Part shown: in pieces, positions 46,320 through 54,903 of the stretch | How positions within the stretch are numbered: the first letter of the stretch is position 1 | Layout: each line of letters opens with the position of its first letter | Program-made: the position numbers and the translations under genes | Notes under the pieces: generated by a model | Databases searched by the model: none | What the model was told of the DNA's origin: nothing | Seen by the model: only the letters and a program-made list of their open reading frames with translations | Assembly (NCBI RefSeq): GCF_001597735.1 | Contig: NZ_LUTS01000006.1 | Location: 1-64,000 of the forward strand | Source: Neptuniibacter pectenicola | Lineage (GTDB): Bacteria; Pseudomonadota; Gammaproteobacteria; Pseudomonadales; Balneatricaceae | Reading direction: 5' to 3' | DNA length: 64,000 nt

Positions 46320-49300
46320 ATGCAGCACTTTAATTCTGCCTTGGATGTAAGTGTTTTGACCCTCTCTATTGACCAGCTTTCAGCTCGTCTATCTGATTGT
46401 CGTATTGCCGACCGTTACCGTTTAAAGCGTCGCTTAGATCGTGCGCGGCGGGATAATGCTAATCAAGATACGTTGCTTGAGCTTTCTGATGCGTTTGATT
46501 CGTCCTGCCAAAAGGTTGCTTTTAAACAAGGTTTAAATCACCAGATACGCTACCCAGATCTACCGATTAGCGCACGTAGAGAGGAGATCGCTGACGCTAT
46601 TTTGGCGAATCAGGTTGTCGTCCTTGCGGGGGAAACCGGGTCAGGTAAAACAACTCAGTTACCTAAGATATGCCTTGAATTAGGCTTAGGCTGTAAGGGG
46701 CTTATTGGTCATACACAGCCCCGGCGTTTGGCGGCGAGAACGGTTGCTAATCGTATTGCTGAAGAGCTTGATACGACACTGGGTGAGCGCGTGGGGTATC
46801 AGGTGCGTTTTCATGACCAAGTCAGCGATCAAACGCAAGTTAAGTTAATGACCGACGGTATCTTACTGGCAGAAACAAAACATGACCGCTTTCTTGAGCA
46901 ATATGAAGTACTGATTATTGATGAGGCCCATGAACGAAGCTTAAATATCGATTTTTTATTGGGTTACATCAAACGAATTTTACCTAAACGTCCAGATCTT
47001 AAGTTGATCATAACGTCTGCGACAATCGACCTTGAACGATTTTCTAAGCATTTTAATGATGCGCCGGTTATCGAAGTTTCGGGTCGTACCTATCCGGTTG
47101 ATATTCTTTATCGCCCTTTACATGATTACTCTGCTGATGATGAAAAAACGGTTGATATGCAGCAAGGGGTTCTGGCAGCGGTTGAGGAACTTTTTCACCT
47201 TGAACGACAGCAAGGAAAGGGGCCGCAAGGGGATATTTTAATCTTCCTTCCTGGTGAGAGAGATATCCGAGAAACCGCAGACCTATTACGTAAGGCTAAC
47301 CTGAAACATGTGGATGTATTGCCTTTATATGCGCGATTGTCACTTGCTGAACAGAATAGGGTATTTCAACAGGGAAAAGGGGCGACGGGCACACGTTTAG
47401 TGTTATCAACCAACGTCGCTGAAACATCGCTGACGGTTCCAGGGATAAAGTATGTTATTGATACGGGCTTAGCGCGTATTAGTCGTTATAGTTATCGCTC
47501 CAAGGTTCAGCGCCTACCTATTGAGGCGATATCTCAGGCCAGTGCCAACCAGCGGGCGGGACGTTGTGGCCGTGTTTCCGATGGTGTCTGTATCCGTCTT
47601 TACTCTGAAGAGGATTTTATTGGGCGGTCTGAATTTACCGATGCTGAGATTCGGCGTACAAACTTAGCCGCTGTTATTTTGCAGATGTTATCACTTAAAT
47701 TAGGTGATATTGCTGAATTTCCGTTCGTTGATCCACCGGATAGCCGTTTCATTAACGATGGTTTTAAGTTGCTGCAGGAACTGGGAGCAGTGAACTCAAA
47801 ACGTCAGATAACAACCATTGGTTGGCAGTTGGCTAAACTCCCTATTGATCCGCGTTTAGGTCGTATGGTGATTGAGTCAGCACGCAATAATTGCTTACGT
47901 GAAATGTTAGTGATCGTGAGTGCGTTGGGTATACAGGATCCGAGAGAGCGGCCACAAGATAAGCGGCAGGCCAGTGACGAAAAACACCGACTGTACGCCC
48001 ATGAAGAGTCCGACTTCCTAACTTTTGTTAACTTGTGGAATCTGTATGAGACACAGCGCCAAGTCTTAACTCAGAATCAGTTACGTAAATATTGTAATAA
48101 AAATTTCCTCTCTTATATGCGTATGCGGGAGTGGCGTGATACCCATCGGCAATTACATATTATTTGTAAGGAGCTGAAGGCAAAAGATCATACCTTTGTT
48201 GAGCGGGAGGAAGATGCCTCTTACGAGTCAGTGCACCGTGCGCTACTGGCGGGTTTGCTGAGTCATATGGGGTTTAAGCAGGAGAATAAAGAGTACTTAG
48301 GGGCGCGTAATCGGCGTTTTTTCCTGTTTCCAGGGTCGGTGGTTTATAAAAAAGCACCTAAATGGGTCATGGCGGCGGAGATGGTTGAAACCAGTCAACT
48401 TTACGCACGTTGTATCGCCAAGATAGACCCCGCTTGGGCAGAAAAGTTAGCGCCTAATTTGATTAAGCGGAATTATAGTGAGCCTCACTGGGAGAAGAAG
48501 AGAGCGGAGGTTGTTGCAACTGAGCAGGTCACGCTTTACGGCATGGTTATCGTACCTAAGAGAAAAGTAAGTTATGGCGCTATTGATGGGGTGGTTTCCC
48601 ATGAGTTGTTTATTCGTGAAGCCTTGGTTGAGGGCGAGCTAAACAGTGCGGCCCGGTTTATTAAAAAGAACCGTGCATTACTTAAAGGTATTGAAAAACT
48701 TGAGGCTAAATCCCGTAGAAAAGACCTCTTAGTTGATGAAGAGCAGCTATACGAATTCTATCGTCTACGGCTTAAAAGTTTATCGGGCGAACATATAGTC
48801 AATGGTGCCGGCTTTGAAAAGTGGCGTAAAACCGTTGAACGGGATGACCCTGAATGTTTAGTGATGCAAGAAGAGGATATTCTGCAACGTTCCGCTGACC
48901 ATGTGTCTGAGCGAGCCTACCCTGATTACCTCAACTGGGAGGGCGCACGGCTTAAACTGTTTTATCACTTTTCGCCCGGTGCTAATGATGATGGGGTCAC
49001 ATTGCAGGTCCCTCTTCCTTTATTAACCTCATTGCCATTGCAGCAGATCGAGTGGTTAGTCCCCGGTATGCTAGCCGATAAATGTACTGCAATTTTAAAA
49101 GGCCTACCCAAGCAGCAGCGTAAACACTTTGTTCCGGTGCCAAATTATGTGGATGCCTTTATACAAGCCGTCGAATTTGGCGTGGGTAATCTTTATGAAG
49201 TGTTTGCGCATCATTTACTTAGAATGACCGGTGTCCGTATACAGGAGCGAGAGTTGCGAGCTGCCGTGCTGGTTGATCATCTTCAGATGAACCTGCGTTT

Positions 49301-50300
49301 GGTTGATGAGAAGGGACGGTTACTGGATGAATCGAGGGATTGGGAACAGCTAAATAGTAAATACGCTTCGCAAATAAGCCAACGTTTAACTGAACGATCA
49401 GATAAAAGTGCAGATGATAGTTGGGGGCGAGTTGGGTTAACACGCTGGGACTTTGGTGTGCTAGAAGCTGCTTGTAACGTGCATAAATATGCAGGTGTTG
49501 AAATTGAAGCTTATCCCGCGCTTGTGGATATGGGCGAGAGTGTAACGCTGTGTTTAAAACCGCACCAAGCGGAAGCAACGCAAGCCAGTGTTGAGGGTAT
49601 TGTCCGATTAGCGTCTCTTAATATGAAAGAGCAGATCCGTTTTGCAAGGAAAGCGATAAATAATGAGAAGCTGACCGGGGCTATTTTACGCAGCTCTGGG
49701 TTATTAACGAAGCAAACCTGCGATGACGATATTATTTGGCATAGCATTAGACAGTTATTGAAGGTGGATGAGGCCTTAATACGTAATGCCGAACAGTTTG
49801 ATGATGCGGTGGCGCGATGTAAGGCTGAACTCGTACCAGCATGTGAAGCGTTATTGGTTTTGGTTGGGCATTTGTTTGGTAGTTATCATCAAATTCAAAA
49901 GCAACTAAAAGGCAAAGTGCAGCTTAATGAAGTGCCTGTCTTGAACGATATTAAGCAGCAACTTGCTGGGTTGCTCTGCCCTCGGTTTATTAAAACGGTT
50001 CCCCATGGCGCGCTTGTGCATTACCCGCGGTATCTAAAGGCGATCGAATTACGCTTAGAAAAGTTTAGGCGAAATTTAAGACAGGAGTGCTTGTTAAGCG
50101 ATCAGCTGGAAAAAATGTATAGTCAGTACCAGGCGCGTTATAAGCGAAATGTAGATCAAGGTATCTATGACCCAGAACTCGATCTGTATCGGTGGTTAAT
50201 TGAAGAGTATCGGGTTTCATTATTTGCCCAGCAGCTAGGAACGCAAAACACTGTTTCTGAAAAGCGGCTTAAGCAGCAGTGGAGCAAGGTGATCCCTTGA
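46320..50300 (+). CDS. hrpA: ATP-dependent RNA helicase HrpA
   Basis: The 1326-residue protein is the length of E. coli HrpA (about 1300). Walker A is 'LAGETGSGKTTQLPKICLEL' (about 102-121), the DEAH box 'LIIDEAHERSLNIDFLLGYI' (about 198-217), 'ITSATID' (about 231-237) and motif VI 'QRAGRCGRV' (about 411-419). The helicase core is followed by HA2, OB-fold and the long DUF3418 C-terminus specific to HrpA. It resolves mRNA structures and stalled ribosomes in E. coli. Start ATG at 46320 follows AAGGTAGA. The gene reads to TGA at 50298-50300. Confidence 0.95.
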   Translation: MQHFNSALDVSVLTLSIDQLSARLSDCRIADRYRLKRRLDRARRDNANQDTLLELSDAFDSSCQKVAFKQGLNHQIRYPDLPISARREEIADAILANQVVVLAGETGSGKTTQLPKICLELGLGCKGLIGHTQPRRLAARTVANRIAEELDTTLGERVGYQVRFHDQVSDQTQVKLMTDGILLAETKHDRFLEQYEVLIIDEAHERSLNIDFLLGYIKRILPKRPDLKLIITSATIDLERFSKHFNDAPVIEVSGRTYPVDILYRPLHDYSADDEKTVDMQQGVLAAVEELFHLERQQGKGPQGDILIFLPGERDIRETADLLRKANLKHVDVLPLYARLSLAEQNRVFQQGKGATGTRLVLSTNVAETSLTVPGIKYVIDTGLARISRYSYRSKVQRLPIEAISQASANQRAGRCGRVSDGVCIRLYSEEDFIGRSEFTDAEIRRTNLAAVILQMLSLKLGDIAEFPFVDPPDSRFINDGFKLLQELGAVNSKRQITTIGWQLAKLPIDPRLGRMVIESARNNCLREMLVIVSALGIQDPRERPQDKRQASDEKHRLYAHEESDFLTFVNLWNLYETQRQVLTQNQLRKYCNKNFLSYMRMREWRDTHRQLHIICKELKAKDHTFVEREEDASYESVHRALLAGLLSHMGFKQENKEYLGARNRRFFLFPGSVVYKKAPKWVMAAEMVETSQLYARCIAKIDPAWAEKLAPNLIKRNYSEPHWEKKRAEVVATEQVTLYGMVIVPKRKVSYGAIDGVVSHELFIREALVEGELNSAARFIKKNRALLKGIEKLEAKSRRKDLLVDEEQLYEFYRLRLKSLSGEHIVNGAGFEKWRKTVERDDPECLVMQEEDILQRSADHVSERAYPDYLNWEGARLKLFYHFSPGANDDGVTLQVPLPLLTSLPLQQIEWLVPGMLADKCTAILKGLPKQQRKHFVPVPNYVDAFIQAVEFGVGNLYEVFAHHLLRMTGVRIQERELRAAVLVDHLQMNLRLVDEKGRLLDESRDWEQLNSKYASQISQRLTERSDKSADDSWGRVGLTRWDFGVLEAACNVHKYAGVEIEAYPALVDMGESVTLCLKPHQAEATQASVEGIVRLASLNMKEQIRFARKAINNEKLTGAILRSSGLLTKQTCDDDIIWHSIRQLLKVDEALIRNAEQFDDAVARCKAELVPACEALLVLVGHLFGSYHQIQKQLKGKVQLNEVPVLNDIKQQLAGLLCPRFIKTVPHGALVHYPRYLKAIELRLEKFRRNLRQECLLSDQLEKMYSQYQARYKRNVDQGIYDPELDLYRWLIEEYRVSLFAQQLGTQNTVSEKRLKQQWSKVIP

Positions 50301-50310
50301 TGTAGGTCAA
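50297..50310. promoter_or_regulatory. FNR/ANR-like site
   Basis: TTGATGTAGGTCAA differs from the FNR/ANR consensus TTGAT-N4-ATCAA at one position. It overlaps the hrpA stop codon and lies about 360 bp before the porin start, so a role at the porin promoter would require a long leader. Confidence 0.25.
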
Positions 50311-50670
50311 GAAACAAAGGGAGTACTACTTTTGTCGGGCCTATATCAAGGTGTATTCTGTAGTCAAAGGTTGCACATACTCTGGTGGTATGATGTAATG
50401 CGCGAAATTTATTTATAACCAGTAGCTTAACGCATTGTTATAAGAGCATTTATTTACTCGTTAAGCGCTGATTGTTAGAATAGAAAGGGCAAGAATTAAA
50501 GATTCTAACGACCTTGCCGATTAAAAATTTAGAAGAAAACTCATTCATTAGTTTGAAAAAGTTTTCTTTTGTAGTATTTTCATAGAGTAAGTGCGCCTAG
50601 AGTGCACTGCGATAAGAAAAAATTAAAAGTTCACTACTAGTATGTTGAATATATTGAAGGGGAAATGTTG
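50301..50670 (+). other. 370-bp porin leader/upstream region
   Basis: This gap holds the porin promoter and a long untranslated leader. A perfect 9-bp AT-rich inverted repeat (AAGAAAACT at 50533-50541, AGTTTTCTT at 50560-50568, then TTGTAG) may end the hrpA transcript or fold in the leader. No small gene with a ribosome binding site was found. Outer-membrane porin leaders are common small-RNA targets, but no sRNA gene was recognised here. Confidence 0.4.
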
Positions 50671-51693
50671 ATGAAAAAGTCACTGATTGCACTAGCTGTA
50701 GCTGGCGCTATGACTGCACCAATGATCGCACAGGCTGATGCTACTCTATACGGTTCTTTCCGTATTGGTCTTCAGCAAGAGTCTGATGTAAATGGCGTTG
50801 ATGGCACAGATCGTGAGTTAGATGTTGCCGATCAATCTAGCCGAGTTGGTATTAAAGGCGATGTTGATCTAGGTCTTGATGGCACTAAAGGTTTGTTCCA
50901 CTGGGAAGCTAACGTTTCTACAGCGGATTCAAACAGCTATGGTGCTACAACTGGCAGCGGTAAGTCCATGTTCGGTGAGCGTCTAGCTTACATCGGTGCT
51001 AAAGGCGATTGGGGTAAGGCTCTTATCGGTCGTCAATACCACCCGCATTATCTATTGATTCAAGCTCCAACAAACGTATTCAATCCAAGCTCTGGTGATT
51101 ACGGTGAGCGTTTTAACCTAGGTAACACTTACCATAAGCGTACTGATAATTCTATCGCTTACTACTCTCCTAGCATGAACGGATTTACTTTCATTGCTGG
51201 TGCAGTTGTTGGTTCTTCAGGTGATGACAGTGATAATGCCTTCGACGAAACAGTTGACGGTTATAATATCGCAGGTGTTTACACTGCAAACAACTTCACA
51301 GTAGCTGCTTCTTACGGCGATGTTGAAAGTTCTGACGCTCCAGCAGGCGATGACAGCAAAGAAGTTTGGGGTCTATCTGCTAAGTACACTATGGATGCTT
51401 TAGAGTTGATGGCTAAGTACGAAGAAGCTGATACTGAAGTAGCTGGTGCTAACACTGCTGAAGAAAGTGTTTGGGAACTTGCTGCTCGTTACACTGTAGG
51501 TGATACTTCTTTCTACGGTCGTTACTCTGATTACGAAGATGATGTTGCTGGTGGTTTGGATCTTGACCAGTTTGGTCTTGGTATTCAGCAGAAACTAGGT
51601 AACGGTCGCGTTTTCCTAGAGCACGTTAACAACGATGGTGATGACACTCAAGCTGGTGATCGCACTGTTGCTGGTTACCGTCTAGACTTCTAA
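50671..51693 (+). CDS. Gram-negative general porin
   Basis: The 340-residue protein has a signal peptide ('MKKSLIALAVAGAMTAPMIAQA', cleavage before DATLYGSFR) and a 16-strand-porin pattern: 'ATLYGSFRIGLQQ' first strand, 'SRVGIKGDVDLGLDGTKGLF', 'GERLAYIGAKGDWGKALIGRQ' constriction-loop approach, alternating hydrophobic strands, and a C-terminal Phe ('TVAGYRLDF') required for barrel assembly. It allows diffusion of small solutes across the outer membrane. The ATG at 50671 has GAAGGGG 8 nt upstream; the ATG at 50665 is too close. Codon use is strongly biased toward common codons, consistent with high expression. Confidence 0.93.
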   Translation: MKKSLIALAVAGAMTAPMIAQADATLYGSFRIGLQQESDVNGVDGTDRELDVADQSSRVGIKGDVDLGLDGTKGLFHWEANVSTADSNSYGATTGSGKSMFGERLAYIGAKGDWGKALIGRQYHPHYLLIQAPTNVFNPSSGDYGERFNLGNTYHKRTDNSIAYYSPSMNGFTFIAGAVVGSSGDDSDNAFDETVDGYNIAGVYTANNFTVAASYGDVESSDAPAGDDSKEVWGLSAKYTMDALELMAKYEEADTEVAGANTAEESVWELAARYTVGDTSFYGRYSDYEDDVAGGLDLDQFGLGIQQKLGNGRVFLEHVNNDGDDTQAGDRTVAGYRLDF

Positions 51694-51722
51694 GTCAACA
51701 TTTCCTAACGGAAATTTAGAAA

Positions 51723-51747
51723 AGGCTTCCTTCGGGAAGCCTTTTTT
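51723..51747 (+). terminator. rho-independent terminator after the porin
   Basis: AAGGCTTCC - TTCG - GGAAGCCTT stem with a stable UUCG-type tetraloop and a T-run. A strong intrinsic terminator, as expected for a highly expressed gene. Confidence 0.93.
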
Positions 51748-51869
51748 CGTTATAAGTAATCACTACTTTTGTGCTGTTTTTGAAAATAAAGGCTTTTCTT
51801 ATTTTTCATATCTACTTAACTCAGCTAAAATAGGGCTTCAATATCGTGAGCCACTTTAAGGGAAACTGG

Positions 51870-52571
51870 ATGAAAGCCAAATTACGTAGTTTGTTGGTTG
51901 CTGGCGCAGTATCAGTCATGTTAACTCAGCCGGCTGTTGCTGCAGACGTTGACGTCGATCCATGGGAAGGTTTTAACCGAGCTATGTTTAGCTTTAACGA
52001 CGGTTTGGATACCTATGCACTAAAACCCGTTTCCCAAGGTTATAAAGCGGTGATGCCCGATATTGCAGAAACTGGCGTTAATAACTTTTTCGAAAATTTG
52101 GCTGATGTGGGTACATTGTTAAATAACTTGCTGCAAGGGAAGTTTAGCAATGCGACGGAAGATTTTGCGCGTATCGCGTTTAACTCTACGTTTGGTTTAG
52201 CTGGCTTGATCGATGTTGCTACACCGATGGGTATAGAGAAGCACGACGAAGATTTTGGCCAGACGTTTGGGTATTGGGGTGTTGATAGCGGCCCTTATTT
52301 GGTCTTGCCTTTCTTTGGTCCAGCCACTGTACGTGATGGTATTGGAATGGTGCCTGACTTCCTTGTTGATCCCGTGCGTCAACTGGATGATAACGGCGCA
52401 CGTAATGCTTTATATGTTACACGTATTATTGATGGACGTGCCCAGCTGCTTGAAGCTGAAAAGCTTATCTCAGGCGATAAGTATACGTTTATTCGTGATG
52501 CTTACCTTCAGAAGCGAGCCTTCTCCATCGTAGATGGTGATGGCGAAAATTATGATGAAAGTAATTTCTAG
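51870..52571 (+). CDS. mlaA: MlaA/VacJ family protein without a lipobox
   Basis: The 233-residue protein is MlaA-like: 'DPWEGFNRAMFSFNDGLDTYALKPV' (split about 31-55), 'NNFFENLADVGTLLNNLLQGK' (about 75-95), 'FNSTFGLAGLIDVA' (about 108-121) and 'GYWGVDSGPYLVLPFFGPAT' (about 139-158). MlaA works with porins and the Mla system to remove phospholipids from the outer leaflet. E. coli MlaA is a lipoprotein; here the signal ends 'TQPAVAADV' and the whole protein has no cysteine, so it should be soluble in the periplasm or held by another protein. Start: ATG at 51870 (AAGGGAAACTGG upstream), not the GTG at 51846. It follows a porin gene. Confidence 0.9.
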   Translation: MKAKLRSLLVAGAVSVMLTQPAVAADVDVDPWEGFNRAMFSFNDGLDTYALKPVSQGYKAVMPDIAETGVNNFFENLADVGTLLNNLLQGKFSNATEDFARIAFNSTFGLAGLIDVATPMGIEKHDEDFGQTFGYWGVDSGPYLVLPFFGPATVRDGIGMVPDFLVDPVRQLDDNGARNALYVTRIIDGRAQLLEAEKLISGDKYTFIRDAYLQKRAFSIVDGDGENYDESNF

Positions 52572-52581
52572 TGTTAATCAT

Positions 52582-52615
52582 AACCCCAGTCTTTAGTTGT
52601 AAGCTGGGGTTTTTG
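52582..52615 (+). terminator. rho-independent terminator after mlaA
   Basis: AACCCCAG / CTGGGGTT stem (52582-52589, 52604-52611) with a 14-nt loop and a following T-run. Confidence 0.85.
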
Positions 52616-52716
52616 AATGCTTACGCAATGTTACTAATAAATCTTCATTGTATGTTAAGGCGACTGCATTTAACCTGTTGTTTCATGAATCTTTGCCTAC
52701 CTAGCAAGGCTTGGTT

Positions 52717-53886
52717 ATGAAATACACCTATCAAACAATTTTATTAGTAGGCCATGTTGCGGAAGCGATAGATTCAATTGTTGCCGCCTGCAGTCAGACC
52801 GAACTGCGCCCGGTAAAAGTATCGACGGCTTATAATTGCGAATATGCCAAAGAGTTACTCAATGAGCATGATTTCTCCTTAGTCATTGCCGGTTTAAGTA
52901 AGACGTTTACGGTCGATGATATTGCCTCCCTTACTGAACTTCATTCCCCCAAACCTATCCTTGTTTTGTTGCCGGAAGCTGATTGTGATCAGGTTTTATT
53001 GGCGTTGAGAAAAGGTGCGAATGATGTTTTTATTCAAAGCGAAATTACCGATACTAATAAGGAATTTTCTAACTCAATCTCTAAGTTACTACTGTTGGCT
53101 GACCTTATTGAGAAAAAACTCCATTACCGGAATGAGTTAGAAAAGAGCCTGAGTGAGCTGCAAATTGATCAACAAGCAGCACTGCAGATACAGCAGAATA
53201 TGTTGCCTGATAAAGAGTTAAACGTAGGTGGTTTGTTAGCACGTTACTTGTTAATTCCTTCGTTGTATTTAAGCGGTGACTTTGTTGACGTTGTCTCTAT
53301 TGATGCGGATAAAACAATGTTTTATCTTGCGGATGTATCAGGGCATGGTGCGTCTTCAGCACTCGTGACTGTGCTTTTGAAGAATATGACGAACCGGCTT
53401 GTGAGGAATTATAACCGCTCTTCAAGTTTTGATATTTTATCTCCTGTAAGTACCTTATACCGGATTAACTCAGAGTTATTAGATACCGGGCTAGGTAAAC
53501 ACTTAAGTATTTTTGTGGGTCTGTTTGATAACAGTGATGCGAGTTTGACCTATGCTGTAGGGGGGCATCATCCAATGCCTATTTTAACGGATAAGACGGG
53601 AACGCGTTTTCTTGAGGGTAGGGGAATGCCAGTGGGGCTATTTCCCGAACCTTTGTTTGATGAAAGAAAGTTACAGTTATTGGATGAATTTGAAATTACT
53701 TTGTTCTCTGACGGCATTTTAGAGATGCTAACGGAGGAATCGATGAGTGCTAAAGAGCAGAAGCTTATTGATGTTGTGATTGCGACGGAAGGTGCCGGCC
53801 CGGATATGATTAAGGAAGCGTTGCTTCCGGGTCTTATTAAGGACGCCCCTGACGATATCGCAATCATGACTGTTTGCAGGCAGTAG
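52717..53886 (+). CDS. pseudo-receiver/PP2C (SpoIIE-type) phosphatase, HsbR-like
   Basis: The 389-residue protein has an N-terminal receiver-like domain (about 1-125), a coiled linker (about 130-165) and a SpoIIE/PP2C phosphatase (about 170-389). Phosphatase metal residues are intact: 'YLSGDFVDVVSID', 'LADVSGHGASSALV' and 'DAPDDIAIM'. The receiver is degenerate: the acidic pair is replaced in 'ILLVGH', the phospho-Asp position reads 'LVIAGLS', and the conserved Lys is missing. So the input is probably not phosphorylation. The STAS protein encoded next (3-bp gap) is its likely substrate. The ATG at 52717 is preferred to the TTG at 52711. Confidence 0.85.
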   Translation: MKYTYQTILLVGHVAEAIDSIVAACSQTELRPVKVSTAYNCEYAKELLNEHDFSLVIAGLSKTFTVDDIASLTELHSPKPILVLLPEADCDQVLLALRKGANDVFIQSEITDTNKEFSNSISKLLLLADLIEKKLHYRNELEKSLSELQIDQQAALQIQQNMLPDKELNVGGLLARYLLIPSLYLSGDFVDVVSIDADKTMFYLADVSGHGASSALVTVLLKNMTNRLVRNYNRSSSFDILSPVSTLYRINSELLDTGLGKHLSIFVGLFDNSDASLTYAVGGHHPMPILTDKTGTRFLEGRGMPVGLFPEPLFDERKLQLLDEFEITLFSDGILEMLTEESMSAKEQKLIDVVIATEGAGPDMIKEALLPGLIKDAPDDIAIMTVCRQ

Positions 53887-53889
53887 ATA

Positions 53890-54381
53890 ATGCAAGAAGG
53901 TTCAATCTATTCAGCGTTTGTGGACGGTAACTTTGTTTTGAAGTTTGTGGGAGACGTGCGTTTAACGCTCTGTACCTCATTGGACTGCCATATAAATGAA
54001 GCCCTAGCCAAGGCATCTGTGACGAATATATTAATAGACCTTACCCAAGCGGAAGGCATTGATAGTACTTCATTAGGGCTGATTGCAAAGTTATCAATTA
54101 AAGCCGGTGATGCTAATCTCGGTAAGCCTACTCTCGTCTCTACTAACCCTGATATCACCAGTATTTTGTATACGATGGGGTTTGATCATATTTTTATACT
54201 GCTTGAAGAGCTGCCTACCAGTATTAAAGACTTAAAAGAGCTTCCCTTTGTTCAGGAATCTGTGGATGAAATGAAAGAGCGTATTATTTCTGCTCATCAT
54301 ATTCTAATGGGATTAAATGACTCTAACCGTGAAGCGTTTAAAGATTTAGTGTCAACCTTAGAATCCGTTAAGGATAAATAA
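53890..54381 (+). CDS. STAS domain anti-anti-sigma factor, HsbA-like
   Basis: The 163-residue protein has an N-terminal STAS domain (about 1-115) with 'ILIDLTQAEGIDSTSLGLIAKLS' pattern (about 46-68), in which the Ser in D-S-T-S is the usual phosphorylation site, and a helical C-terminal extension (about 125-163). It begins 3 bp after the PP2C phosphatase gene. In Pseudomonas the HsbR phosphatase and HsbA STAS pair controls FlgM and biofilm signalling; a similar partner switch is likely here (inference from order and domains). No FlgM or serine kinase gene is in the window. Confidence 0.85.
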   Translation: MQEGSIYSAFVDGNFVLKFVGDVRLTLCTSLDCHINEALAKASVTNILIDLTQAEGIDSTSLGLIAKLSIKAGDANLGKPTLVSTNPDITSILYTMGFDHIFILLEELPTSIKDLKELPFVQESVDEMKERIISAHHILMGLNDSNREAFKDLVSTLESVKDK

Positions 54382-54903
54382 GGTTGTTTATCCACTCTTT
54401 TTGTTATTAGCCTGAGTGCTTGTACATTAAAAAGCTACTCAGTTGAGCTGCGTGTCTTTTTCTTCTCTATGCAGTTATCCCTGCCCGTGGCGTACCTCGT
54501 TTTTACCTTCAGCGTATTTGGTTAAAGGCCTAAATATGGGGTGGTAATGTTATCAACAAGATCTGTGGATAAGTTTGTTAGTATTATTTGGTTAAAACCC
54601 TGCAGCCCTGATAGATGTTATGGGTTCAGCATATTGCTTGAAAAAGAGACAGTGTTAAAAAACCTTAGTTTTCAGTAGGTTGCTTATTGTTTTTTAGCTA
54701 TCAAATATTTTATTTTTATAAATAGTCAATAGACTATAGGCAAATAAATGCTGATCAATTTGCCTGAATATTCCTTTTAAATCTTGATACTTTTGTTCTG
54801 TCGCCGCCTGTTCTTTAGTCTCTTTCTCTTGTTTTTGTAGTTGTTTCTGTTTCAGGCTTCTTTATAGTCAGTTATGAAATACATCATCATTACAGGAAAA
54901 TGA
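54382..54903. other. 522-bp intergenic region with DnaA-box-like sites
   Basis: No gene is seen. Three DnaA-box-like 9-mers occur: TTATCCACT (54388-54396), TTATCAACA (54550-54558) and, inverted 5 bp further on, a perfect TGTGGATAA (54564-54572). The rest is AT-rich and must hold the promoter of the operon starting at 54904. A CTTT/CTGT-rich pyrimidine tract runs at about 54790-54860 (plus strand). Confidence 0.45.
54550..54572. promoter_or_regulatory. head-to-head pair of DnaA-box sequences
   Basis: TTATCAACA (one mismatch from consensus) and the perfect inverted box TGTGGATAA are separated by AGATC. DnaA binding is inference. It could link expression of the flanking operon to replication or be a chance occurrence. 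Confidence 0.3.

Noticed and set aside
52717-53100. A functional two-component receiver in the PP2C protein
   Set aside because: Acidic pocket, phospho-Asp and conserved Lys are all absent, so it is treated as a pseudo-receiver.
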